Shown here: in pieces, positions 19,077 to 28,647 of the stretch
Position numbering within the stretch: the stretch's first letter is position 1
Layout: each line of letters begins with the position of its first letter
Assembly (NCBI RefSeq): GCF_001552735.1
Contig: NZ_BCRT01000011.1
Location: 88,744-152,743, forward strand
Direction: 5' to 3'
Origin: Sanguibacter suarezii NBRC 16159
GTDB taxonomy: Bacteria; Actinomycetota; Actinomycetes; Actinomycetales; Cellulomonadaceae
Length of the DNA stretch: 64,000 bases
The notes under the pieces: model-generated
Told to the model about the DNA's origin: nothing
The model's input: the letters and a program-made list of their open reading frames with translations, nothing else
Databases searched by the model: none
Made by a program: the position numbers and the translations under genes

Positions 19077-19082
19077 CTGCCC

Positions 19083-19088
19083 AGCCTA
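19083..19088 (-). promoter_or_regulatory. -10 box fused to the pafC stop codon
   Basis: TAGGCT on the minus strand: its first three bases are the TAG stop of pafC, and it ends 6 bases before the next ATG (19076). This makes the small membrane protein gene a likely leaderless unit. Confidence 0.5.
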
Positions 19089-20048
19089 CGCATCCAGGGC
19101 GGCGTAGGCGTCCAGCGCGGCGCGGGCCGCGGTGACCACGTCCTCGCGCAGCTCGGCCGGACGGACCGAGCGGACGTGGCGGGCGTGGCGCAGCAGCAGG
19201 TGCCGCAGCCACAGGGGGTTGGCCACCCGGACGGCCGCGGCGAAGGTCCCGTCGTCGAGGTTGACGACCTTCTCGACCGGGATCTGCTCGGCGATCCAGC
19301 GCGCCTGGCTCGACAGCACGAGCTCGGCGACGGTATCCCCCGCCGGACGGTAGTCGCCGGGGGTGCTCAGCGGTTCGTCGTGCTCGACAGGGTCGTCCAG
19401 GACCTCCGCCCGCAGGATGCGGTCGGTGCGGAAGGTGCGCTGGTCCTGGGCGCTGTGGCACCAGGCGTGCAGGTAGGTGAAGGTGTCCGAGGGCAGCAGG
19501 CGGAAGGGGTCCACCACGCGGCTGGAGGTGACGTCGGAGGCGTTGACGTACTCGATGCGCAGCTGGCGCCGTGCTGTGAGCGCGGTGCGCACGGCGGCGA
19601 GCACAGGTGGGGTCGCGTCGACCCGCAGCCGCACGTCCAGGGCTGAGGCGGCGTCGCCCGAGGCGAGGGTGAGCTTGGTCAGGGCGGACTCGATGACGGC
19701 GGCCTGCTGGTGGTCCCCCGACTCCGCGACCACCTCGGCGAGGGCCCGCAGCGCGGCGATGAGCGCGATGCCCTCGCGGGTGCCCAGGCGCAGCGGCCGG
19801 GTCATCCCGCGGGCTTCGGTCAGGTGCACCACGCCGCGGTCGTAGGAGTCGGCGTCGAAGTCGATGAGGTCCTGCGGCCAGTAGCCGGGGGTCCCGGAGA
19901 TCCACAGGGTGTCCACGTCAGCGAGGATCTGCTGCGGGGTGACCGAGAAGTGCCGGGCGAGCTCGGCGACCGGCACCGGTCCGGACACCTCGAGGAAGGA
20001 CACGAGCGCGACGAGGCGCACGAAGCGTTCGGTGGCGCGTTCAGACAT
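19086..20048 (-). CDS. pafC: WYL-domain transcriptional regulator PafC
   Basis: A 320-residue partner of PafB. An N-terminal winged helix (RLVALVSFLEVSGPVPVAEL, AEL-ARHF) is followed by a WYL domain (RIEYVNAS, YLHAWCHSAQDQRTFRTDRI) and a WCX tail. In mycobacteria PafB and PafC form a heteromer that activates the LexA-independent DNA-damage response, and the WYL domains bind single-stranded DNA. The start overlaps the pafB end by 8 bases, so the two are co-translated. Confidence 0.92.
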   Translation of the reverse strand: MSERATERFVRLVALVSFLEVSGPVPVAELARHFSVTPQQILADVDTLWISGTPGYWPQDLIDFDADSYDRGVVHLTEARGMTRPLRLGTREGIALIAALRALAEVVAESGDHQQAAVIESALTKLTLASGDAASALDVRLRVDATPPVLAAVRTALTARRQLRIEYVNASDVTSSRVVDPFRLLPSDTFTYLHAWCHSAQDQRTFRTDRILRAEVLDDPVEHDEPLSTPGDYRPAGDTVAELVLSSQARWIAEQIPVEKVVNLDDGTFAAAVRVANPLWLRHLLLRHARHVRSVRPAELREDVVTAARAALDAYAALDA

Positions 20049-21075
20049 CGTCGTCTCCGGGTGGGGTCAGGGGCAGTGCGGCCGCTGCGCGCAGCCGCTC
20101 CAGGACGTGCTCGCGCAGCTCGGGCGGGTCCAGGACGAGGACGGCCTCGCCGTAGCCGGCGACCTCGTCGGCCAGCGCCTGGGTGGAGGTGTAGGGCACC
20201 GCGACGAGCTCGCGGTCGGCGACGGCGCGAGCCAGGCGGGGGTCGTCGGGGGCTGGGGCGTGGGCGCTCCCCCGGGCTCGCAGCGCGCTGGCGCGCTCGG
20301 GGCGCAGGGCGAGCAGCGCCTGGCGCACCGGAGCCAGCGGCGTCCCGCTGATGAGGGCGTCGACGTCGATGTCGGCCGGTGCGGTGAAGGCGCCCTGCGC
20401 CCCCACGGTCTTGACCGGACCCTCGATCCGGGTGAGGCGGAAGGCGCGGGCGGCGTCGCGGTCGCGGTCGTGGCCGAGCAGGTACCAGCCGCCGTCGCGC
20501 ACGGCCACCTTCCACGGCTCCACGGTGCGCCGGCGCACCTGACCGGTGCTCGCCGCGCGGTAGGTGAAGACGACGACGCGGCGGGCCAGGATCGCCTCGA
20601 GCAGCGGTTCGTAGGCGGCTGAGACCGACCGGACCCGTGGGGCCAGGCCGGCGACGGCGTCGGCGGCCTCCCCGGCGGCGCCGGTGTCCATCTCCCCGGC
20701 CGAGCGGAGCTTGGTCAGCGCCCGGGTGGTGTCGACCGCCACCGTGGCGTCCTGCCAGAACTGCGCGGCCAGGGAGAGGACGCCCAGCTCGGCCGGGGTG
20801 AGGTTGACCTCGTCCAGGGCGTAGGAGTCCTTGTCGATGCGGTAGCCGATCTCCTCGGAGTGCCCGCCGGTCTCCACCGTGATGATGGGGACGCCGAGGT
20901 CACGCAGGGCATCTTTGTCCCGCTCGAACATGCGTTCGAAGGCCTCGGGTGAGGCGGTCGTGTCATAGCCGGCGACGGACGTGCGGATCTCGTCCTTGGT
21001 CATCCGCGCACCGGTGTTCATGAGCGCGATGACAAGGTTGAGCAGGCGGGCCGCGGGCGAGGTGAGAGGAGGCAT
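20041..21075 (-). CDS. pafB: WYL-domain transcriptional regulator PafB
   Basis: A 344-residue DNA-damage-response activator. Winged helix at the N-terminus (RLLNLVIALMNTGARMTKDEI), then WYL domain (RVVVFTYRAAS, WYLLGHDRDRDAARAFRLTRI) and a WCX domain. The ATG at 21075 is chosen because the open frame upstream runs into the divergent DUF3866 gene and because TAGCGT ends 7 bases before this ATG. The pafA Pup ligase, which often precedes pafB, is not next to it here: the neighbour is the divergent DUF3866 gene. Confidence 0.92.
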   Translation of the reverse strand: MPPLTSPAARLLNLVIALMNTGARMTKDEIRTSVAGYDTTASPEAFERMFERDKDALRDLGVPIITVETGGHSEEIGYRIDKDSYALDEVNLTPAELGVLSLAAQFWQDATVAVDTTRALTKLRSAGEMDTGAAGEAADAVAGLAPRVRSVSAAYEPLLEAILARRVVVFTYRAASTGQVRRRTVEPWKVAVRDGGWYLLGHDRDRDAARAFRLTRIEGPVKTVGAQGAFTAPADIDVDALISGTPLAPVRQALLALRPERASALRARGSAHAPAPDDPRLARAVADRELVAVPYTSTQALADEVAGYGEAVLVLDPPELREHVLERLRAAAALPLTPPGDDDV

Positions 21076-21109
21076 CGGTCCTACGCTAGCGTCGAGTAGC
21101 GTTGACGCC
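21076..21109. promoter_or_regulatory. Two-way leaderless promoter between pafB and the DUF3866 gene
   Basis: Only 34 bases separate the two start codons. The spacer holds ACGCTA (21083-21088, a minus-strand TAGCGT) and TAGCGT (21097-21102) 8 bases apart, and each box ends exactly 7 bases from its own start codon. The -35 regions must lie inside or across the opposite start. Confidence 0.6.
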
Positions 21110-22273
21110 GTGATTACGTCGCGAGTTGGTGTGGTGGTGTCGCTCGGGCGCGCCTGGTCCGGAGCCCAAGAGCTCACCGTCGACGTCGAGGGCGTCGGAC
21201 CCGTGCGGTCCCTCGCCTACCCCGACCTCGTCGGCCCGGCCGCCCCCGGGGACACAGTCGTCCTCAACACCACCGCCCTGGACCGCGGGCTCGGCACCGG
21301 GGGGTACGCCCTGGTCATCACGGTGCTGTCGGCCGACGCCGGTGCCGGTGGGGCCGCAGCCCCCACCGCGCCCCCTGCCAGCGGTCCCGGTCACCTCGTC
21401 AAGGCCCGCTACACCCCGCTGCAGACCATGGTGCTGGGCGTCGACGAGCAGGAGTCCCCCCACCACGAGGTGCTGCGCGAGGCCGACGACCTCGCCGGGC
21501 TGCCCGTGGTGGTCGCCGACCTGCACTCAGCCCTGCCCGCGATCGTGGCCGGCGCCCGCCTGGACGCCGCACAGCGCGGCGCACCGGCCCCCCGCGTCGT
21601 CTACGTCATGACCGACGGCGGCGCCCTCCCGGCCGCCTTCTCCCGCACGGTCGCCGGCCTGCGCGACGCCGGCTGGTTGGCCGCGTGCATCACCGTCGGA
21701 CAGGCCTACGGCGGCGACCACGAGGCCGTCACCACCCACACCGGGCTGCTCGCCGCAGCCACCGTGCTCGACGCCGACCTCGTCGTGGTCGCCCAGGGCC
21801 CGGGCAACCTCGGCACCGGGACCCGCTGGGGATTCTCCGGGGTGAGCGCCGGGGAGGTGATCAATGCCGCTGCCGTGCTCGGGGGCCGTCCCGTCGCCTC
21901 CCTGCGCATCTCCGGCGCTGACCCGCGCGACCGCCACCTCGGCGTCTCCCACCACTCCCTGACCGCCTACGGGCGGGTGGCGCTGCGCCCGGCCGACGTC
22001 GTCGTGCCGGTCCTCGCCCGAACGCCTGAGGCCTTCGCCGCGGGGGGCGGGGACCCGGTCGCTCTCGATGCGCGGATCGCCGAGCAGGTCAGCGCGCTGG
22101 CGGCTGCCGGGCACCGGCTGGTCACGGTGGAGACCTCCCCGGAGCTGCTCAGCGCCCTCGCTGCCAGCCCGGTAGGACTGTCCACCATGGGTCGCGGGCT
22201 CGCAGCCGACCCCGCCGCCTTCCTCGGCGCCGCCGTCGCCGGCCAGCACGCGGCACGACACATCCGGGCCTGA
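21110..22273 (+). CDS. DUF3866 family protein
   Basis: A 387-residue protein of an actinobacterial family of unknown function. The N-terminus (VITSRVGVVVSLGRAW, then LTVDVEG and LAYPDLVGPAAPGDTVVLN) is typical of DUF3866; the core contains glycine-rich turns (GQAYGGDHEAVTTHTG, QGPGNLGTGTRWGFSG) suggestive of a nucleotide or phosphate site. No membrane segment. The GTG at 21110 follows a TAGCGT box by 7 bases. It is transcribed away from pafBC; the family is often found near the Pup/PafBC genes, so a shared context is likely, but a function is not known. Confidence 0.85.
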   Translation: MITSRVGVVVSLGRAWSGAQELTVDVEGVGPVRSLAYPDLVGPAAPGDTVVLNTTALDRGLGTGGYALVITVLSADAGAGGAAAPTAPPASGPGHLVKARYTPLQTMVLGVDEQESPHHEVLREADDLAGLPVVVADLHSALPAIVAGARLDAAQRGAPAPRVVYVMTDGGALPAAFSRTVAGLRDAGWLAACITVGQAYGGDHEAVTTHTGLLAAATVLDADLVVVAQGPGNLGTGTRWGFSGVSAGEVINAAAVLGGRPVASLRISGADPRDRHLGVSHHSLTAYGRVALRPADVVVPVLARTPEAFAAGGGDPVALDARIAEQVSALAAAGHRLVTVETSPELLSALAASPVGLSTMGRGLAADPAAFLGAAVAGQHAARHIRA

Positions 22274-22315
22274 CCACCCGATTCGTCCGCTCTCTCCGCT
22301 AGGGTGGGCGCCACG

Positions 22316-23179
22316 ATGACGCCACAGACCCGACCGCCCACGGAGACCCACGCGGACATCCACGCGGCGCGGCCGACCGGCACCACCGACTCGATGGACA
22401 CCGTCGTCCTCGCCGACGACAGAGAGCCGCGCCCAGGACGGCGGGCGCTCGCAGCCGCCCTCGCCGCCGTGACCGCACTCATCCTCCTCGTGGTCGTCGG
22501 CGCTGCGCTGGCCGGGGACTGGGGATTCGACCCCGGACCAGCGCCGACCGCCAGCGTCGAACCTCCCCCCACCCAGGACCCCTCTCCCACCGCAACCCCG
22601 GTCGAACCCGACCCGCCGAACGAGACGGTGCAGCGCACGCTCACCACCGTGCTGCTGGTCGCCGGGGGGCTCGTGGTCGCCTTCCTCCTCTACCGCGTGG
22701 CCCTCTGGGTGCGACGCACCGTGCTGCCATGGCTGGCAGCGCACAAGGACAAGCCCCAGCCCCCGCAGCCCGCGCCGGGTCTCACCCTCGAGGCCCTCCC
22801 GCTCACCGAGCTGCGCGAGGCCGCCACCCACGCCGAGACGCTCCTGCACGAGGGGGACAGCTCCCCCGACGCGATCATCGCCGCATGGCTGGCCCTCCAG
22901 GAGGCCGCGGAGCGCAGCGGGGCGACCCGTGCCCCCGCCCAGACCCCCACCGAGTTCACCGTCGAGGTCCTCTCCTCGACGCCCGCCTCCCCCGCGGCCG
23001 TCACCGAGCTCCTCGGCCTCTTCCACCTGGCCCGCTTCGCCCGCGCCGACATGACCCCGGCGCAGGTGGCCGCAGCCGGAACAGCCCTGCGCCAGCTCAT
23101 CGAGGACTTCAGCCGCGCCGTGAGAGACCGGCCGACCTCCCCCACCCCTGACCACCCTCCGACGGAGCCGGCACCATGA
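22316..23179 (+). CDS. DUF4129 domain membrane protein
   Basis: A 287-residue membrane protein. Two hydrophobic helices (about 40-65 and 105-130) flank a Pro/Thr-rich external loop; the C-terminal cytoplasmic part (ELREAATHAETLLHEGDSSP, then AAWLALQEAAERSG, QTPTEFT) is the DUF4129 domain, usually found fused to or near bacterial transglutaminases in MoxR/DUF58 operons. A TAGGGT box lies 10 bases before the ATG. First gene of a five-gene unit with 4-base overlaps. Confidence 0.82.
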   Translation: MTPQTRPPTETHADIHAARPTGTTDSMDTVVLADDREPRPGRRALAAALAAVTALILLVVVGAALAGDWGFDPGPAPTASVEPPPTQDPSPTATPVEPDPPNETVQRTLTTVLLVAGGLVVAFLLYRVALWVRRTVLPWLAAHKDKPQPPQPAPGLTLEALPLTELREAATHAETLLHEGDSSPDAIIAAWLALQEAAERSGATRAPAQTPTEFTVEVLSSTPASPAAVTELLGLFHLARFARADMTPAQVAAAGTALRQLIEDFSRAVRDRPTSPTPDHPPTEPAP

Positions 23180-23693
23180 AGATCCTGTGGGGGTACCTCC
23201 CGCTCGAAGCGCTCGGGGTCCTGCTCGCCCAGCAGGCGCTCGGATTCTCCATGGTGCACGCGGCGATGACCATCATCACCGCCGCTGCGGTGACCGTCCT
23301 CCTCGTCGCCCTGCCCGCCGTCTACCACCCGCACTGGCCCCGCACCTCCACCGGCCGCCGTGACGGCGCCCGGGACCAGATCTCCGCCCTGTCCTGGGCA
23401 TTCATGACCCGCGACGAGACCGTCAGCGCTCGCGGCCTGCAGACCGTCCGCGAGGCTGCCACCACCCGCCTCGCCCTGCACGGCGTGGACCTGACCGACC
23501 CCGCCCACGAACCGGCCGCCCGTGCCCTCCTCGGGGACGCGTCCTACGACCTCTTCCAGGACACCCAGCCCGCGACCATGACCCGGGTGGGCCGCTGCAT
23601 CGACCGCCTCGCCGAGATCACCGCCACGAGCCAGCCCGCACACAGCCAGCCATCACAGCCGACCCAGCCACCATCACAGCCGAGGACCACCTG

Positions 23694-23694
<1 letters not shown>
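23176..23694 (+). CDS. Hypothetical membrane protein of the MoxR operon
   Basis: A 172-residue protein with two N-terminal hydrophobic helices (about 3-22 and 28-50), then a soluble helical part (DQISALSWAFMTRDETVSAR) and a Ser/Gln/Pro-rich tail made of SQP repeats. No known domain is recognised. It overlaps its upstream gene by 4 bases (ATGA) and the moxR gene by 1 base, so it belongs to the operon. Confidence 0.75.
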
Positions 23695-24739
<1,045 letters not shown>

Positions 24740-24743
<4 letters not shown>

Positions 24744-26044
24744 CGAGCCTCACGGCGGACGCCGCCGTCTGGCGCCAGGACGCCTCCCTCATCGTGAGCG
24801 CGGCAGCCGGCGTGCTGCTCGCAGCGGTGGGTCTGCTGTTCGGCCGCCCGCAGATCGTCGCCCTGGCCACCCCCCTCGTGCTGTGCGTGGTGTGGTCGGT
24901 CGTCCAGCGTCCGCGCGGTGACGTGACGGCCACGGCCGCCACCGCGTCGACCGCCGTCCGCGCAGCCGCGCTGGACGTCGAGCTCACCATCACCGCTCCG
25001 GCCGGTGCTGACGTCGCCGTGGTGCGCGCCCTCAGCCCCGGCAACCCGACGGTCGACGCCCTCGTCGCGGTGCCGCACGGCCAGCGCACGCTGCGGCTGC
25101 GCACCCCGTCGGTGCGCACCGGGACCCGTGAGCTGTTCACCGTCGACGTCCTCGCGCTGGCTGGTCCCGGCGGGTGGAACCAGGGCCCGGTCCACGTGCC
25201 GCCCTCCCAGATGCTCGTCCTGCCGCCGCACGGTCGTCTGACCCTGGTGCCCGTCTCCCAGCAGCTGCGTGGGCTGACCGGCCCGCACAGCTCCCGCCGT
25301 CTCGGCGACGGCCCCGAGATGCGCGACGTCGCCCCGTTGCGCGCCGGGGACTCCCTGCGCCGGGTGGACTGGCGTGCCACAGCCCGGCGGTCCCCCGACC
25401 TCGCCCAGCTCTACGTGCGGCGCACCTTCGCCCCCTCGGAGGCGTCGGTCGTCCTCGTGGTCGACTCCCGCGACGACGTCGGCCCTCGGGTGGCCACGTG
25501 GGGCGGCTTCCAGGACAGCGCGCCCCACGAGCAGACCTCCCTCGACCTCGCCCGGGAGGCGGCCGCCGCGGTCGCCAAGGCCGTGGTCGACGCGGGTGAC
25601 CGGGTGGGTCTGGACGACCTGGGCCGCCTCGCGTCCCCGCTCCCGCTCGCCGGGGGCAAGCGCCACCTGCAACGGCTCACCTATGCCCTGGCGCTCAGCC
25701 GCCCCGTCGGAGCCCCGCCCACCCGGCGGCGCGCCCCCCAGATCCCTGCCGGCGCGCTCGTCTATCTCTTCTCCACCTTCCTCGACGACAACGCCGCCGA
25801 CATCGCCAGCCAGTGGCAGTCCCACGGGCACCGCGTCATCGCGGTGGACACGCTGCCCGAGGCGAACCTGCGCGGGCTCTCCGTCCGCGAGACCTACGCC
25901 TGGCGCCTGACCGAGATCCAGCGCGGCAACCGTCTGGAGACGCTGGCCCGCTCCGGGGTGGACGTGCTGCGCTGGGCCGGCGGGGACGCGGCCCGCGACC
26001 TGCGGGCCGCCGCGCGTGCCCAGGCTGCTGGACGGCCCCGATGA
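24740..26044 (+). CDS. DUF58 domain-containing protein
   Basis: A 434-residue protein with two N-terminal hydrophobic stretches and a C-terminal DUF58 domain (GDGPEMRDVAPLRAGDSLRR, VDWRATARRSPDLAQLYVR, then a VWA-like VVLVVDSRDDVG). It is the usual partner of the MoxR ATPase and may take part in cell-envelope or secreted-protein functions. Overlaps of 4 bases on both sides. Confidence 0.9.
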
Positions 26045-26625
26045 GCCGCATCCCGGGTCCCGAGATCGACTGCGGCCCCACGGTGCCGGGCTGGGCCCTG
26101 CACCTCGGGCTCGCCGCGGCGGCCGTCGGCGTCTTCCTCGCCGCAGCGGCCGGCACCGGCCTGCCGGTGGGTGTCATGGTCACGGTGATCCTGGTCATCG
26201 TGGTCACCGCCACGGCCGGGTCCGCGGTGCGCGGACCGGGGTACCTGACGCTCGGGCTCAGCCTGTTCCCCGCGACCGTCGCGATGCTCACGCTGGCCCC
26301 CGTCGGCTATACCTGGCGCACCCCCGTCCTCATGGTCGCCATCCATGCGACCGTGCGGCTGAGCTGGTACGCCACGCACGTGCTTCCGGCCACCCGGGTC
26401 GAGCTCGCGGTGCTCGGCGCCGAGGGGCCTCGCTTCGTGGTGATCAACTGCGTCGGCCAGGCCGTCGCCCTGCTCGCGGGAGCGGTGACAGCGGTGACTG
26501 AGCAGGGCTCCGGTTCCGCCTCGACGGGCACCGGGTGGGCTGGCGTCCTGGGGGCTGTGGCGCTGCTGGCGCTGGCGCTCGCCTTGCGCGGCGCAGCCGT
26601 GCGCAGACCGTTGACCAGCAGGTGA
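26041..26625 (+). CDS. Hypothetical membrane protein, last gene of the MoxR operon
   Basis: A 194-residue protein with about five hydrophobic helices and little soluble sequence. Not recognised. The ATG overlaps the stop of the DUF58 gene (ATGA), which fixes the start; a longer reading upstream would lie inside the DUF58 gene. Position suggests a membrane partner of the MoxR/DUF58 system. Confidence 0.75.
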   Translation: MSRIPGPEIDCGPTVPGWALHLGLAAAAVGVFLAAAAGTGLPVGVMVTVILVIVVTATAGSAVRGPGYLTLGLSLFPATVAMLTLAPVGYTWRTPVLMVAIHATVRLSWYATHVLPATRVELAVLGAEGPRFVVINCVGQAVALLAGAVTAVTEQGSGSASTGTGWAGVLGAVALLALALALRGAAVRRPLTSR

Positions 26626-26689
26626 GCACACCGGCAGCAGGCGCACGCTCGCGAGCACCACAGCCGTGAAGTTCTGCGAGGTCGGCTCG

Positions 26690-26718
26690 TTGCAGGCACG
26701 ATGAGGTGAGGGGATAGC
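26690..26718 (+). promoter_or_regulatory. Probable dps promoter
   Basis: TTGCAG (26690-26695), 17 bases, GATAGC (26713-26718), ending 30 bases before the dps ATG. Confidence 0.4.
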
Positions 26719-26748
26719 CCCCGCACGAACACGTGGAGGAATGAGCCA

Positions 26749-27318
26749 ATGACTGCACGCAAGCAGCTGCCCAACTACACCGTCCCGTCGCTGACCCCCA
26801 CCCAGGGAGCCAAGGTTGCCGGGATCCTGCAGCAGCGTCTCAACGCGCTCAACGACCTCGCCCTGACCCTCAAGCACGTTCACTGGAACGTCGTGGGGCC
26901 GCACTTCATCGCCGTCCACGAGATGATCGACCCGCAGGTCGAGGCGGTCCGGGCGATGGTCGACGCGATCGCCGAGCGCATCGCGACGCTGGGCGTCGCC
27001 CCGCGCGGCACGCCGGGCGCGATCGTGGCAGAGCGCACCTGGGACGACTACGCCCTCGGACGCGCCTCGACGATCGCCCACCTGGGTGCGCTGGACGAGG
27101 TGTACCAGGGCGTCATCACGAGCCACCGCAAGGCAGCTGACGACACCGAAGAGCTCGACGTGGTGAGCAACGACCTGCTCGTCGGGCACCTGCACGACCT
27201 CGAGCTGTTCCACTGGTTCGTGCGTGCGCACCTGGAGTCCTCCGGCGGCGAGCTGAGCACCGCAGGCGCCACCTCGGAGCAGGACGCCGCGGAGAAGGCC
27301 GACAAGGCCGACAGCTGA
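26749..27318 (+). CDS. dps: Dps-family DNA-binding ferritin
   Basis: A 189-residue Dps protein that oxidises iron with peroxide and protects DNA as a dodecamer. The four-helix ferritin fold and intersubunit ferroxidase residues are visible in LTLKHVHWNVVGPHFIAVHE and MIDPQVEAVRAMVDAIAERI. The N-terminus has a short basic tail (MTARKQ); the C-terminal tail is acidic-basic mixed (EQDAAEKADKADS). GGAGG lies 8 bases upstream of the ATG. Confidence 0.95.
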   Translation: MTARKQLPNYTVPSLTPTQGAKVAGILQQRLNALNDLALTLKHVHWNVVGPHFIAVHEMIDPQVEAVRAMVDAIAERIATLGVAPRGTPGAIVAERTWDDYALGRASTIAHLGALDEVYQGVITSHRKAADDTEELDVVSNDLLVGHLHDLELFHWFVRAHLESSGGELSTAGATSEQDAAEKADKADS

Positions 27319-27354
27319 CGCGCCAGACTCCACCGCAGACAACGAGATCCGTCG

Positions 27355-27918
27355 ATGTCTCCCGGGCCGGACCACCTCCCAGAGGCTGACGGGCCTGCAC
27401 CGTCCCCCGAGCCGCCTGGCTCGGGGGACGGTCGCCGTGAGACGGCGACCGAGCGGATGGACCGCAACTGGTCGGAGCTGCTCCAGGAGCTGCGGGTGAC
27501 CCAGACCGGGACGCAGATCCTCACCGGGTTCCTGCTGACGGTCCCCTTCCAGCAGCGCTTCGACCAGCTCGACTCCTCCCAACGGGGCGTCTACCTCGTC
27601 CTGGTGGTCCTGGCGATGGTCGCCACGGCCCTCCTCGTGGCTCCGGTCGCGCTGCACCGCCGCCTCTTCCGCAGGCAGCGCAAGGCCCTGGTCGTCAGTC
27701 AGGGTGACCGGTTGGCGCGGGTGGGTCTTCTGGTCCTCGGTCTGGTGCTGACCGGGTGCACCTTCTTGCTCTTCGACGTCGTGCTCGACCGTGAGACGGC
27801 CTTCGCCGCCGGCGGCTTCGTCGGAGCGGTGCTGCTCCTCCTGTGGTATCTGGTGCCCCGCATCCTCGCGCGCGACACCGATCCGCCGGGCCAGATGCCT
27901 GGCGCCACCCCTAGGTAG
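27355..27918 (+). CDS. DUF6328 family membrane protein
   Basis: A 187-residue protein of an actinobacterial membrane family of unknown function. The hallmark segment ETATERMDRNWSELLQELR and VTQTGTQILTGFLLTVPFQ is present, followed by four hydrophobic helices. The first 26 residues are Pro/Gly-rich and are encoded over a very strong hairpin, so the ATG at 27457 might be the true start; the conserved block begins slightly before it, which favours 27355. The stop codon TAG is the first half of the -10 box of the next gene. Confidence 0.8.
   Translation: MSPGPDHLPEADGPAPSPEPPGSGDGRRETATERMDRNWSELLQELRVTQTGTQILTGFLLTVPFQQRFDQLDSSQRGVYLVLVVLAMVATALLVAPVALHRRLFRRQRKALVVSQGDRLARVGLLVLGLVLTGCTFLLFDVVLDRETAFAAGGFVGAVLLLLWYLVPRILARDTDPPGQMPGATPR
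27399..27432 (+). terminator. 15-bp hairpin after dps, inside the next reading frame
   Basis: A perfect 15-bp stem (27399-27413 with 27418-27432) and a 4-base loop GCCT, 81 bases after the dps stop. It looks like a dps terminator or attenuator, though it overlaps the N-terminal codons of the DUF6328 gene. Confidence 0.6.
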
Positions 27919-27921
27919 GCT
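27916..27921 (+). promoter_or_regulatory. -10 box fused to the DUF6328 stop codon
   Basis: TAGGCT: the TAG is the stop of the DUF6328 gene, and the box ends 6 bases before the GTG of yigZ at 27928, as in a leaderless promoter. Confidence 0.5.
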
Positions 27922-27927
27922 CGTCGG

Positions 27928-28611
27928 GTGACCTCCCCCGTGCCACCGCAGCCTCCCTCGACGGGCAGCGGACCGCTGCTCTCCACGATCTCCGGGACCA
28001 CGGTGCACGAGCTGGTGGTCAAGAAGTCTCGTTTCATCACCCGCGTGTCCCACGTCGACTCCCTCGCCGACGCCGAGGCGGTCATCGCCGCCGTGCGCAA
28101 GCAGTACTGGGACGCCCGGCACAACTGCACCGCCCTCGTCGTGGGGCCCGGCGGTGACCAGCAGCGCTCCTCCGACGACGGCGAACCCTCCGGCACGGCC
28201 GGCATCCCGATGCTCGAGGTGCTGCGCCACCGCGGCCTGACGGACGTCGTGGCTGTCGTGACCCGGTACTTCGGCGGGGTGCTGCTCGGGGCGGGCGGCC
28301 TGGTGCGGGCGTACTCCACGGCGGTCAGCCAGGCTCTGGACGCTGCCACCCTCGTGCGCCGAGAGATGCGGGCCGAGGTGGTGCTGCAGGCCGGCCACAG
28401 CGAGGCCGGACGGCTCGAGCACGTGCTCCGCGACTGGTCGCTGACACATCAGGCAACGTTCCTGCCTGTCGTCTACGACGTCGGGGCGACCTTCACGTTG
28501 CTCGTCCCGCCGGCTCGGATCGCTCAGCTCGAGGAAGCCGTCGCGGCAGCCACCGCCGGTGCGGTCTCGGTGGACGTGCGCGGGTGGCAGGTGACCGACG
28601 TCCCGGGGTGA
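27928..28611 (+). CDS. YigZ/IMPACT family protein
   Basis: A 227-residue UPF0029/YigZ protein. The family signature RSSDDGEPSGTAGIPMLEVL and VTRYFGGVLLGAGGLVRAY is clear, and a C-terminal ferredoxin-like domain follows. Homologues are linked to translation control, but the biochemical role is not settled. GTG start behind the TAGGCT box. Confidence 0.92.
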   Translation: MTSPVPPQPPSTGSGPLLSTISGTTVHELVVKKSRFITRVSHVDSLADAEAVIAAVRKQYWDARHNCTALVVGPGGDQQRSSDDGEPSGTAGIPMLEVLRHRGLTDVVAVVTRYFGGVLLGAGGLVRAYSTAVSQALDAATLVRREMRAEVVLQAGHSEAGRLEHVLRDWSLTHQATFLPVVYDVGATFTLLVPPARIAQLEEAVAAATAGAVSVDVRGWQVTDVPG

Positions 28612-28647
28612 CCCCGCGGGCGACGTCGTTGGCTCACCGCCTCCTGC

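Noticed and set aside
25894..28449. Long minus-strand open frame (851 codons)
   Set aside because: Antisense to DUF58, dps and yigZ; no recognisable domain and shadow-like composition.
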